Part shown: one piece after another, positions 21,499 to 30,825 of the stretch | Numbering within the stretch: position 1 is the stretch's first letter | Layout: each line of letters starts with the position of its first letter | Origin: an uncultured Alphaproteobacteria bacterium | GTDB taxonomy: Bacteria; Pseudomonadota; Alphaproteobacteria; Rs-D84 | Direction of reading: 5' to 3' | Length of the DNA stretch: 42,509 nucleotides | NCBI GenBank assembly: GCA_947168075.1 | Contig: CAMVKK010000003.1 | Coordinates: forward strand, 1-42,509 | Notes under the pieces: model-generated | What the model was told of the DNA's origin: nothing | Database searches by the model: none | What the model saw: only the letters and a program-made list of their open reading frames with translations | Translations under genes and position numbers: made by a program

Positions 21499-22064
21499 AG
21501 TTTAAATTGCTCTATTTTGGCGATATTTTGGTAAATCCAAAAAAACGCGCCCAGCATATATCTGATATTCGTATGCAGTTCCATCCGCAATTAAAAAAAT
21601 TGCTGGAACACAGTCCGTGGAATAATCTGACCCAATATATGATGCCAAATCCGACCAAAAGCCCAATTACAACCCGGCATATTGGCGGAATAGACTGGAA
21701 CCCGATTATTACACCAAACCTTAAATTATTAGCGGAACTGGAAATCCAGATGTTACACCCGGAAATTGTTGGCGTTTCGCGGTCTGATATTGATAATCGG
21801 ATTAAAACATTATTTGACGGTCTGCGCTGTCCGCAAAATGAACACGAAATTGGCGACAATACTCCGCGTGATATTGGTCCGATTTATACATTGCTGGACG
21901 ATGACCATTTAATAACTAAAATATCGGTAAACACATCGCACTTACTGGGGACAGACATCTTCTCGGGCGATATTCCAAAAACACCTGATTCAATCTTTAT
22001 GATGGTTGATGTTAATGTCCGTGTTGCCGAAGGTACACTCGAAAACCTGCCGTTTATGGTCTAG
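21495..22064 (+). CDS. RusA-like putative Holliday junction resolvase family protein
   Basis: SDIDNRIKTLFDGLR ... LLDDDHLITKISV acidic-residue arrangement resembles RusA (D-x-D-N ... D-D). 4-nt overlap with the upstream gene. Confidence 0.5.
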
Positions 22065-22098
22065 GGTTATAGGTTGTAGGTTTTGGGTTATAAGTAAA
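22064..22098. repeat. Degenerate heptamer array (RGGTTRT-type), left arm
   Basis: GGGTTAT AGGTTGT AGGTTTT GGGTTAT AAGTAAA, beginning at the last base of the TAG stop. Confidence 0.9.
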
Positions 22099-22123
22099 AA
22101 ACACCGGCGTTTGCCGGTGTTTT
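22095..22123. terminator. Bidirectional terminator between convergent genes
   Basis: AAAAAACACCGGC-GTTT-GCCGGTGTTTT. Confidence 0.85.
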
Positions 22124-22158
22124 ACCAATCACTTACAACCAACAACTAACCACTAACT
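22124..22158. repeat. Degenerate heptamer array (ACYWACA-type), right arm
   Basis: ACCAATC ACTTACA ACCAACA ACTAACC ACTAACT; supplies the stop codon (CTA at 22153) of the minus-strand pilR-like gene. Confidence 0.9.
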
Positions 22159-23226
22159 AAGTGCGGCTGTAATTTGATCCTGCATCTGGAAAGTACCCAA
22201 AACAACCCACGCAATTATCGCGGATACCATCATAATACCAATACCATTTAACACATTGGACAAAGATTCCATTTTCCGCACAGAACTGTCCAGATAATCA
22301 TTTGCAATCGATGTTATATTCTTATCAAAATCGACCATATCAGCATATATCATCAAATCGCCAATTATTTCCTTGTTCGGAAAATCGCGGCCTGTTCGCG
22401 ACAGTGCAACGCCTAAATTATCACCGTTTGCGATATAGTGTAATGTTTCCTCTAATATACTGCGCAAATATTTCGATGCATTGTCCGCCAACATACGAAT
22501 TGCATCAGGCATTGTGATACCCGCACTTATCATCGATGATAAAGACATAAGCCATCCAACAGATATGTGTATTTTATAAATACTCCACGGTGGCAATTTA
22601 TCAAATGCCGCGCGCAAACGACCCGACCAATTATCCAACGACAGCCATATGGTAAAAATTAACCCCAAAAATACGATTGCAAAAATATACCAATATTCGA
22701 CTGTAAAGTCCGACATAGCAATCAATCCACGCGCCGCACCGCGCCAAATAACGTCAGACCCGGCGACCTCTATTAATGGCGGGACAAGGTAAAGACCAAC
22801 CATAACAATAATACCAAATGTCAATAACAATAAAAACAATGGATATGCAACCGCATTACGCACCGCCCGGCGAATACGACCTTCGCCTTCGACTACGCGC
22901 ACAGTATTTTCCAGCGCAATAACCAGATTTGAAATATTACCAGATGTTACCAATAAAGTTTCTTCGTCCGGCAACCATCCGCGTGTTGTATCGGAAAAAC
23001 TTAAACCCCGTTCCAGGTTTTTTTGCCATTGGCGCATAACGATTGCAAATGGTTCATTTGGATTTTTACCATTGTTGGATTCAATCATTTCCAAACGTCC
23101 CAGTGCGTTCATCAATGTAAAATCATTACGCAACAATGATGCTAATTTGCGCAACATCGCAATACGTTTTTCCGTATTAAGACGAAAAATAAGTCGTGCA
23201 TACCACTGATTAAGCCGTTCCATCAA
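22153..23226 (-). CDS. Type II/IV pilus inner-membrane platform protein (PilR/GspF/PilC family)
   Basis: Multi-TM protein with GspF-like repeats (FALVMRQWQKNLERGLSFSDTTRGWLPDEE-type region; AVAYPLFLLLLTFGIIVMVGLYLVPPLIEV); overlaps the ATPase gene by 4 nt. Confidence 0.85.
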   Translation of the reverse strand: MMERLNQWYARLIFRLNTEKRIAMLRKLASLLRNDFTLMNALGRLEMIESNNGKNPNEPFAIVMRQWQKNLERGLSFSDTTRGWLPDEETLLVTSGNISNLVIALENTVRVVEGEGRIRRAVRNAVAYPLFLLLLTFGIIVMVGLYLVPPLIEVAGSDVIWRGAARGLIAMSDFTVEYWYIFAIVFLGLIFTIWLSLDNWSGRLRAAFDKLPPWSIYKIHISVGWLMSLSSMISAGITMPDAIRMLADNASKYLRSILEETLHYIANGDNLGVALSRTGRDFPNKEIIGDLMIYADMVDFDKNITSIANDYLDSSVRKMESLSNVLNGIGIMMVSAIIAWVVLGTFQMQDQITAALS

Positions 23227-24869
23227 TACGCCCCCGGTCTGTCAAGTAACCCAACCCAACGTTCAAGTTCATCAATACTTATCACACCCATTAACATTAA
23301 TTCGGCGGCTGCTTCTTTTAATGTGCGGCCATCCATTTCTTCTAACCAGTATTTAACCGCATCATCTGTTTTACCCGCCAGTGCCAGCGATAAAAATTCA
23401 CTGTTGGTAACAATAACCTCGCCTGCCTTGATACGCCCCATTGTGCCGGTACCGTTACACGCATCGCATCCAGGGCCACGGATAAACACCTGGTTCAACC
23501 CTATTTCACCAAACGCATCCAAAACCCGTTTATATGCTGGATTTTCAGGATGATCCGCCAAGCGTTCGCGACAATGTGGACAAACCTTTTTAAACAGACG
23601 CATAGAAATCAAACCACGCATCAAAGTTTCTTCTTTTAACTTAAACGGTTCGACCCCCATATCCAGCAATCGTGTTAACGCCGCCATTGCCGAATTAGCG
23701 TGCAATGTTGTCCAAACATTATGCCCAGATAACGCACCACGCACAGTTAATTGCGCCGCCGCCAGTGTTCGTATTTCACCAACCATCAATGTATCAGGGT
23801 CGCTTCGCAATGCCGCAGCCAACGCTTCTGTGTATGCTTCGTCACGTTGTTCTTCGTTCATAGCGTTTGTAACAGGCATCTGATGCGCGCCGAAAATTTT
23901 CTGTTCCACGGGATTTTCCACCGTAATCATATTGATTTCATAATTGCGTTCTTTCAGCATCATTGACATATTACGCACCAATGTCGTTGATTTACCGGAA
24001 CTGGTTGGACCCGCAACAATAACCAAACCCGTTGGGAACGAACGCATACGCATCAACAGACGTTGTTCATACGGTCCAAATTCCTGCTCGGTTTTAATGC
24101 CGGCATTTGGGTTATCGTATAACAAACGCATTACAACATAGCGCGATCCAAATGCAATAGGATTAAATTGCATACGAATACTTAAAATACCCTCGGGCAA
24201 ATATAAATCTTTGGTTCCACGCAGTGGTGTCCGACCATCTTTTTGCGCAGACTGATATTCGTTCTGGGCATAGTTCGCATTTGACATATCAGCGGATGCA
24301 AACGCGGCACGAACAAAAGATTCACCCCATGCAGAATTATATTCCAAAACAGGTTGCATACTGCCATCTATACGGAAATAAATTGTTGTTTGGTCTGCAA
24401 CCTCTATATGAACATCAGAAACCTTTTGCGCGGCGGCACGTGCGATAATATCGACAAAATCTTTCTGCATTTGGTTATCATAGTCGCGCGCACCACGAAC
24501 CATTGCACCGCCACCGATACGCCCTTCGTATTCCTTGTATATTCCTGAAACCAAACCCAGATCAGAATAGAACGGTTCACGAACAATATGCGATTTGCGT
24601 TTTAATAAATCGATAAAAGCCAACACACGACCGTCAAAGCGATGCGTCCGCGATACAATGATTTCGCCACCCGAAAAATATGCAATTAAACTTTGCATAT
24701 CCTTGGACAGTTCCATTGCGCCACCCGTTGCGGTCAAAAGCCGATTTCCATTAGAGAAAAGATATTCTATTATTTCTTTGTTTTCGGCATTTTCCAAACC
24801 AACCGGCACCGATGGTTTTTGTTCCATCAATCCTGTATTACTAAAATCGTCATATCTTTCTGTGCTCAT
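23223..24869 (-). CDS. Type IV pilus / type II secretion assembly ATPase (PilQ/GspE family)
   Basis: Walker A VAGPTSSGKSTTLVRNM, Asp box MITVENPVEQKI, Walker B DPDTLMVGEIRTLAAAQLTVRGALSGHNVWTTLHAN, C4 zinc motif CPHC...CDAC. Confidence 0.95.
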   Translation of the reverse strand: MSTERYDDFSNTGLMEQKPSVPVGLENAENKEIIEYLFSNGNRLLTATGGAMELSKDMQSLIAYFSGGEIIVSRTHRFDGRVLAFIDLLKRKSHIVREPFYSDLGLVSGIYKEYEGRIGGGAMVRGARDYDNQMQKDFVDIIARAAAQKVSDVHIEVADQTTIYFRIDGSMQPVLEYNSAWGESFVRAAFASADMSNANYAQNEYQSAQKDGRTPLRGTKDLYLPEGILSIRMQFNPIAFGSRYVVMRLLYDNPNAGIKTEQEFGPYEQRLLMRMRSFPTGLVIVAGPTSSGKSTTLVRNMSMMLKERNYEINMITVENPVEQKIFGAHQMPVTNAMNEEQRDEAYTEALAAALRSDPDTLMVGEIRTLAAAQLTVRGALSGHNVWTTLHANSAMAALTRLLDMGVEPFKLKEETLMRGLISMRLFKKVCPHCRERLADHPENPAYKRVLDAFGEIGLNQVFIRGPGCDACNGTGTMGRIKAGEVIVTNSEFLSLALAGKTDDAVKYWLEEMDGRTLKEAAAELMLMGVISIDELERWVGLLDRPGAY

Positions 24870-24886
24870 AACGATTGCCGCCCATC

Positions 24887-25579
24887 TTATTTAGAATTTG
24901 TGATATTCAGTGTTTGTGTTTCACCATCTTTTGCAAAAACGACCCCGTCATCCAACGATATAGATTTTACTGTCCATCCATCTAAAACTTTACCAACCGA
25001 TATCCGTTTATTTTGTCCAGTTACCAGATCAGCAACAGTTGCCTGTAATTGATTTCCAGCACCAATAACATTTATTAATTTGAAACGTTCACCTATTTTT
25101 GATTCTGTATCTTCGGATATTTTTTTACCTGACGAAGATACTGTTTTTTTAGTTGTCGCGGCTGTATCAGCACCAGATGACTTTTCATCGGTTGCATTTT
25201 CCAGCGCTTCTTTTTCACGCGCCAAACGCGCAGATTCAGCCTCTAACCGCGCCATTTGTGTTTCTAATTCCTGTTGTTGAGCCTCGGCCCGACCAGAAAG
25301 AGTATCTATTTCCATGTGCAATTTGATTTTTTCCGCCGCCAATCTGTCCAGATCCAAATCCAACTGGGCGCGTTCCTTTTCAAGTTGCATCAATACTTTT
25401 TCTTGTTCTAAATCTGTAATTTGTTGGAATAAACTGCCTTCGACCTGATAATTTTCGACCGCATCCGCAGATATTTCTTCGATGTCCACAATTTCTTCTT
25501 CAACTGCGAACGATGATGCCGGCATAAATATACCGAACGCCATTATGCATAATACAAATGTTTTTATTTTATTTAGCAT
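24887..25579 (-). CDS. PilP-like type IV pilus biogenesis protein
   Basis: Signal peptide, long coiled coil, C-terminal small beta domain (RFKLINVIGAGNQLQATVADLVTGQNKRISVGKVLDGWTVKSISLDDGVVFAKDGETQTL) typical of PilP proteins; gene order. Confidence 0.75.
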   Translation of the reverse strand: MLNKIKTFVLCIMAFGIFMPASSFAVEEEIVDIEEISADAVENYQVEGSLFQQITDLEQEKVLMQLEKERAQLDLDLDRLAAEKIKLHMEIDTLSGRAEAQQQELETQMARLEAESARLAREKEALENATDEKSSGADTAATTKKTVSSSGKKISEDTESKIGERFKLINVIGAGNQLQATVADLVTGQNKRISVGKVLDGWTVKSISLDDGVVFAKDGETQTLNITNSK

Positions 25580-26834
25580 AGATTATCACCTCATAGTTCC
25601 ATGTGCGATTGGATGCATTCCAATTACAGTTTGTCATATAAACACCGCCGAAATTATCGAAAATATGCATAAACTGCATCGGTGTCAGTTTAGATGATGC
25701 CGCCACTTCGACAACATCAAAATTTTGAGTTTCAACGCCATTACTTACCGTATCAACAACCGTTTGAACATCAACCGGTGTATCAATCGATTGAAATGCC
25801 GTCATAACATCGCGCACAATATCGTCCGGGGCGCGTTCATCACGACTGGAAAAAGTATTCAATTTTGGCAACTTGGCACGAATAGTCAATGTATCTTCGG
25901 ATAATTCCTGGACAAATGCACCCGGCATCAATTCAGTTGCGATTGCATAAAAATCGCCAATTGTTCCATATGTTCTGCGAACATTGACGGTTGCGTAATT
26001 TTCATCACATTTGGCTGAAACCTGATTCCACCCGGAAATAGGCTGCATCAAAAATCCAATCGCGCGATAGCACATATCAGCACGCGCCGCAACATTTGGT
26101 AATGTATTATACGGTGGTACGATTGGTTTAACTTCTACTACCTTTTTTTCTATTTGGAATTGTTCGTCCAGTTCTTTATTTTTTTCATCAACCAATCGCT
26201 GATATTCTTCGGCTTGTTCTGGATTAATATTTTTCATACTTGGATGATACGAAAAAGATTTAATAACAGGTTCGCGATATATCAACGCAAATATCAAAAT
26301 AAATAAAACAACCAATAATATTGACCAAACGATTGATCTGGTCATACTTATTGACCGCAACATAGCGTGCGAACGACCAGTTATAACATCATTCAAATCA
26401 TGTTCAACCGCACGTGGCATTCCCCACTTTGACGGCGCAATAAACGCACCCCAATCAGGCATCTGTGCCAACCGCGCATATTCGGCACGCGCATCACTTT
26501 CATCTTCGAACACTTTGTCTGTTAATATGATGCCATTACGGACAACAACCATATAAAAGCCGTTTTCCACCGCAAACACTGCCAAGAAAGACGAATGTTC
26601 CGCCAATGCTTCGCATACTTCCGCCGCCGCAGATGGCATACCACTTTTTTGTCCCGTGCGCCGCATCGACACTCCGACCATCTGTTTATATTCGACATAT
26701 AAATTGTAATGGCCATCAATAGATTTTGCCAAATGACGCGCAGCCGCACGCCCAGTAACACCGGGCGCAACCGGTTGCCAAAAAAGCCCAACCGCGTACC
26801 TTCTTCTGTGAACAGATATTGTTTGATTTGCCAA
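25569..26834 (-). CDS. PilO-like (R64-type) pilin accessory protein
   Basis: GLFWQP N-terminal domain, central TM (SIVWSILLVVLFILIFALIY), periplasmic C-terminus; first gene of a contiguous O-P-Q-R-like order with overlapping ends. Confidence 0.7.
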   Translation of the reverse strand: MANQTISVHRRRYAVGLFWQPVAPGVTGRAAARHLAKSIDGHYNLYVEYKQMVGVSMRRTGQKSGMPSAAAEVCEALAEHSSFLAVFAVENGFYMVVVRNGIILTDKVFEDESDARAEYARLAQMPDWGAFIAPSKWGMPRAVEHDLNDVITGRSHAMLRSISMTRSIVWSILLVVLFILIFALIYREPVIKSFSYHPSMKNINPEQAEEYQRLVDEKNKELDEQFQIEKKVVEVKPIVPPYNTLPNVAARADMCYRAIGFLMQPISGWNQVSAKCDENYATVNVRRTYGTIGDFYAIATELMPGAFVQELSEDTLTIRAKLPKLNTFSSRDERAPDDIVRDVMTAFQSIDTPVDVQTVVDTVSNGVETQNFDVVEVAASSKLTPMQFMHIFDNFGGVYMTNCNWNASNRTWNYEVIIYAK

Positions 26835-26895
26835 TTTTTCTCTCTACCTTTGTGCAATTATAACATAAAAAGGTTCCCTTTGGCAAACACAGAAT

Positions 26896-26930
26896 AAAAA
26901 TCCCCGTCATTTTTTTGACGGGGCGTTTTT
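26896..26930 (-). terminator. Terminator of the 26933-27388 gene
   Basis: Minus strand AAAAACGCCCCGTCAAAAAAATGACGGGGATTTTT. Confidence 0.8.
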
Positions 26931-26932
26931 AA

Positions 26933-27388
26933 TTACATTCCACATGGTCCATATACGGTTGTACACTCGCTAACCTCGTACCCGTATGGATAATCATTTT
27001 GTGGTTCGTCCGGCATTACCGACACAGTTGCCGCGCCACCATCACGCGCAGTGCGCACAGACCCCGGATGCGGACAATCATAAACATTGGCAACCAACAC
27101 AAATGCGCGTTCAGGCCCAAAAATAACCCACTTATTCGGACGCGTGCGTTGTGCGACAATCCAATATGCGTTGCCTGGGCGCGCCTGGTCCGCTATGCGG
27201 TTTTCCAGATACCGCCGCGCATCTTCTGCATCGTACACCGACACTTCGGATTCTAACTTATACAAAAAGGTGCAACCAATTGGTTCACCATCCAACTGGG
27301 TAATATGTTCGCTGCCGTGTTCATTTTTAATCATGCCACCACACGCCGCCAGCGCAACCACCGCCAAAAAAGCAAATATTTTTTTCAT
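26933..27388 (-). CDS. Hypothetical lipoprotein
   Basis: Lipobox MKKIFAFLAVVALAACGG. Confidence 0.7.
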   Translation of the reverse strand: MKKIFAFLAVVALAACGGMIKNEHGSEHITQLDGEPIGCTFLYKLESEVSVYDAEDARRYLENRIADQARPGNAYWIVAQRTRPNKWVIFGPERAFVLVANVYDCPHPGSVRTARDGGAATVSVMPDEPQNDYPYGYEVSECTTVYGPCGM

Positions 27389-27402
27389 TTTTCCTCTCTT
27401 TT

Positions 27403-28344
27403 CTATTTTTCAACAATTATATCATAATTTTCCGTATCACTGAACAACTTTTTAAGAACGATGTTATTTAACGCATGACTGCCCTTGTACGATTCTAATT
27501 TTCCACAAATCATACCACCGCTTAACGCCATATCACCAATGGCATCTATGATTTTATGGCGCACAAATTCGTCCCGCCACATTAATTTATTAAGTGTCCC
27601 ATCGCCATTATTATTAAGCGCAATTACATTTGTTTCGTCCGCCCCGCGTCCCATACCGTGCTTTTTAAGATATTCCCATTCTGAATATTTTCCAAATGTC
27701 CGCGCACGCGCAATTTGCTTTATAAAATTATCACGCGACTTTTTTGTTCCGTCAAAACTATAATTATATGTTTGCGCCCCAATAATTTTTTCAGGATAAA
27801 TCAATGTAGCAGTAATTTCCAAACCTCTGCCATCATTTGGCGACAGTTTTACAAACCCATCGCTTTTTCTGTGTGCTAATTTATCCATAATCCATAATTT
27901 TATACGCATTGATAATGGTAATTGACGGCGAACTTCACGCGTATATGCAACAACAGGCTTTTTTACAATTATTTTACAAATTTTGCCGCGCCCGACACCG
28001 GCACTTGCAATTTCTTTGATAAACAATGCCGCACTGCCGTCCATAATTGGTGTTTCCGCCCCATTTATATCAATTATCGCGCTGTCCACACCAGATATAA
28101 ACAGCGCCGCCATCAAATGTTCAATTGTTTGCACATGTGCGCCCGCCGGGTTACCAATTGTTGTATTGCGCATTTTTGTTTCGCCAACATTGTCGTATTT
28201 CGCAGCAATTAATTTTTTTGGGTCAATATCAACGCGGCGGAAAAATATCCCCGGCTTTTTTGAAGGCTTTATAATAATATCCACAGGTAATCCAGAATGA
28301 ATACCTTTGCCTGTTAAACGAATATTTTTCAACAATGTTGTCAT
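27403..28344 (-). CDS. lpxC: UDP-3-O-acyl-N-acetylglucosamine deacetylase
   Basis: LLKNIRLTGKGIHSGLPVDIIIKP, TIEHLMAALFISGVDSAIIDINGAETPIMDGSA, HKIIDAIGDMALSG, KGSHALNN. Start at MTTLLKN; ORF track extends to 28365. Confidence 0.95.
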   Translation of the reverse strand: MTTLLKNIRLTGKGIHSGLPVDIIIKPSKKPGIFFRRVDIDPKKLIAAKYDNVGETKMRNTTIGNPAGAHVQTIEHLMAALFISGVDSAIIDINGAETPIMDGSAALFIKEIASAGVGRGKICKIIVKKPVVAYTREVRRQLPLSMRIKLWIMDKLAHRKSDGFVKLSPNDGRGLEITATLIYPEKIIGAQTYNYSFDGTKKSRDNFIKQIARARTFGKYSEWEYLKKHGMGRGADETNVIALNNNGDGTLNKLMWRDEFVRHKIIDAIGDMALSGGMICGKLESYKGSHALNNIVLKKLFSDTENYDIIVEK

Positions 28345-29246
28345 TTTAATTTTCCCCCAATCCAATCCCAGAAACGATTATCAATATTTACATCCAACCG
28401 CGCATATTTTATTTTATCGCGGTATTGTTCGGGTAACCGCACCCAATCTTTTTCAGTGGTAATTAATTTTGCGTCCTTGCTTTCCGCCAACGCGATTAAT
28501 TTTTCCAAATCTTGGTCTGTATATTGGTAATGATCTGGAAAAGCGCGCGTTGCCACAACACCAGATAAACATCTGAAAAATTTCTTTGGATAACCGATAC
28601 CAGAAAACGCAACCAATTTTTCATTTTCATTATATGGCGATACAGTCTGGGTCTTTGCACAAAATACCGGCACACTGGACGGAACATTAAAATTCTTGCG
28701 CGGGGTTTTTGATTGAATAATTATAATTGCATCCGCACGCGCGGCTTGTTTTTTAGGTTCGCGCAATGGACCCGCCGGCAATAAAAATCCATTTCCATAA
28801 CCAATAGATTCATCAAACACTAATAAAGATATGTCTTTTTTAACCGTTGGATTTTGCAACCCGTCATCCATAACGATTGGCGAATTTTCTTTTTTCTGTC
28901 TGTCCAGTAACATTACATTACTTTTTCTGTCGCCGGTATGAACGATTAAGCCATCACGCGACAACATTGTTGCTTCGTCCCCTATGTTGCCTGTTTCCGC
29001 GCTTTTTTTATACCCGCGCATAACAACAGGCGCATCAAAATATGTTGCAATCGCGCGCACAATTGGTGTTTTACCAACCCCGCCCGCCAATATATTTCCA
29101 ACACAAATAACGGGTCTGTTTGATTTATACTGATTAATTCCACGAAAACTGTACACAATACGGGACGCTAAATAATAAATCCACGACACCGGCAATAAAA
29201 TTATTGCCAACGGCGTTTTATGCATAAACCACCACGGCGTTTTCAT
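28341..29246 (-). CDS. lpxK: Tetraacyldisaccharide 4'-kinase
   Basis: MKTPWWFMHKTPLAIILLPVSWIYYLAS; VGNILAGGVGKTPIVRAIA P-loop; MDDGLQNPTVKKDISLLVFD; ITTEKDWVRLP. Confidence 0.95.
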   Translation of the reverse strand: MKTPWWFMHKTPLAIILLPVSWIYYLASRIVYSFRGINQYKSNRPVICVGNILAGGVGKTPIVRAIATYFDAPVVMRGYKKSAETGNIGDEATMLSRDGLIVHTGDRKSNVMLLDRQKKENSPIVMDDGLQNPTVKKDISLLVFDESIGYGNGFLLPAGPLREPKKQAARADAIIIIQSKTPRKNFNVPSSVPVFCAKTQTVSPYNENEKLVAFSGIGYPKKFFRCLSGVVATRAFPDHYQYTDQDLEKLIALAESKDAKLITTEKDWVRLPEQYRDKIKYARLDVNIDNRFWDWIGGKLK

Positions 29247-29256
29247 TCAATCCCCC

Positions 29257-30048
29257 CTATTTCTTATTTTTGCGCGCGGCGCGTTCTTCGCGCAGTTTGC
29301 GTTTAAATTCACTGGCGGTTAAATCTTGTTCAACCATCATATGATTAAATTCAGCATCCATTTTATGCGTGGTTTCAACCATATAATTTTCTAATGATTT
29401 TCGTATAGATTCAAATTCCGCATCCGTTGCCCGCCGCGGCACAAATACAGGATTTCCAACAACGCAATTTACGCGGGAAAAAGGCTTTACCAGCATATAC
29501 CGGTCCCATCTGTTTACAAATTTTGCACGCGATGCAGAATAGCATACTGGAATAATCGGTGCCCCAGTCATTTTGGCAAAATACATTGCGCCATCTTGAA
29601 CCCGCAGCGAAGGTCCACCCGGCCCGTCGGGCGAAATACACATTGAATACCGCCCGTCCATTAACACGCGCAGCCCGCCGCGCAAAACATCCATACCGCC
29701 ACGCCCAGTTGACCCATATATCGAACGCAGACCGAATAATCGCTGTAACTTTGCCATAATGCGACCATCGTGATGCTTGCTTGCCACCGCATAGGCACGC
29801 ATACGCCCCACTGCGATAATCGGCGACAGCATCATACTGCGCCCGTGCCAGAACACGAATACAGCGGGCCTGCGGCGATACTTTTTAAATGTTTCATAAT
29901 TTGTAATTTTGATGCGTGATGTCAGATATATTAACCAAATTGGTGTTGCAATAATAATCGCAACAATCCATTGAATTATGGCCAGCCCCAGGAAAAAATC
30001 CCAGAACCCTTTCCATGCACGCCTAAAAAGACTTCTTTGTTGTGCCAT
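29257..30048 (-). CDS. DUF374-type lysophospholipid acyltransferase-like protein
   Basis: VFVFWHGRSMMLSPII, VASKHHDGRIMAKLQRLFGLRSIYGSTGRGGMDVLR, MCISPDGPGGPSLRVQDGAMYFAKMTGAPIIPV. Start at MAQQRSLF; ORF track extends to 30117. Confidence 0.85.
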   Translation of the reverse strand: MAQQRSLFRRAWKGFWDFFLGLAIIQWIVAIIIATPIWLIYLTSRIKITNYETFKKYRRRPAVFVFWHGRSMMLSPIIAVGRMRAYAVASKHHDGRIMAKLQRLFGLRSIYGSTGRGGMDVLRGGLRVLMDGRYSMCISPDGPGGPSLRVQDGAMYFAKMTGAPIIPVCYSASRAKFVNRWDRYMLVKPFSRVNCVVGNPVFVPRRATDAEFESIRKSLENYMVETTHKMDAEFNHMMVEQDLTASEFKRKLREERAARKNKK

Positions 30049-30110
30049 ACCCGAATGATAGCAATAAAAAATATAATATGCAAGAAACACACGCAAAACG
30101 CACATTTCAT

Positions 30111-30138
30111 TTGACACCCGGACAAATTAAGATATAAT
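30111..30138 (+). promoter_or_regulatory. Consensus sigma70-type promoter for initiator tRNA
   Basis: TTGACA (30111-30116), 16-nt spacer, TATAAT (30133-30138); tRNA starts at 30151. Confidence 0.85.
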
Positions 30139-30150
30139 AAACAGCACTAT

Positions 30151-30227
<77 letters not shown>

Positions 30228-30230
30228 AGA

Positions 30231-30270
30231 TTTAACAAAAGACACCCCATTGCGGGTGTTTTTTGTTAAA
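30231..30270 (+). terminator. Terminator after tRNA-fMet
   Basis: Long inverted repeat TTTAACAAAAGACACCC-CATTGC-GGGTGTTTTTTGTTAAA with T-tract. Confidence 0.85.
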
Positions 30271-30285
30271 TATGTGTGTTGTGCA

Positions 30286-30391
30286 GGATTTGAACCATCG
30301 AATAAGCGTGGTTCAACCGCCGGCGAGAGCCAGACGGCAGTATGGCTGTGAGCATAGCGAGCGAGCCAAGGTCGCTAAATCCATCCCCCGC
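30286..30391. other. tRNA-fMet-derived sequence fragments
   Basis: GGATTTGAACCA (inverted T-arm, 30286-30297), GTGGTTCAA (30308-30316), AAGGTCG-ct-AAATCCATCCCCCGC (30368-30391), versus tRNA AAGGTCGGTGGTTCAAATCCATCCCCCGC. Confidence 0.75.
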
Positions 30392-30455
30392 CAAAAAAAT
30401 TCCACGATTTTCATCCTATTTTGTGATATAATATTTTCGACAAAAAGGATGAAAT

Positions 30456-30809
30456 ATGAAAAAATTTTTACCATTTTTTCTTTTGTTTTTTTTAACAGGA
30501 TGTGATTCAGATATTGATATTACAAAATACCCAGAAAACATACAAAAATGTTTTAATCATATTTATTACTCAGATAATAACTGTACCAAAAAGCAAAAAA
30601 TTATTATTAAATTTTGTGAATGTTATAATGCAAAATATTCACAAAAAATTCAAAAAGAAGAAGAAATATATTCTAAAACAGTCAATCTGTTTGGATATGA
30701 TAACTTTTTTTCTCAAATAAACAGACTTACCGCTTCTGATAGAATGAATGAAATTTCACAAGAAGTATCTAACGATTGTGCAAAAAGAACAGGTTATACA
30801 TGTAAATAA
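30456..30809 (+). CDS. AT-rich hypothetical lipoprotein
   Basis: MKKFLPFFLLFFLTGCDSD lipobox; markedly more AT-rich codon usage than its neighbours. Confidence 0.65.
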   Translation: MKKFLPFFLLFFLTGCDSDIDITKYPENIQKCFNHIYYSDNNCTKKQKIIIKFCECYNAKYSQKIQKEEEIYSKTVNLFGYDNFFSQINRLTASDRMNEISQEVSNDCAKRTGYTCK

Positions 30810-30825
30810 TATTTTTTCCCTAGGA

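Noticed and set aside
30271-30300. Possible second tRNA on the minus strand (TGGTTCAAATCC T-arm)
   Set aside because: T-stem does not pair beyond GG/CC and no acceptor, D-arm or anticodon arm could be built; treated as a tRNA-derived fragment.
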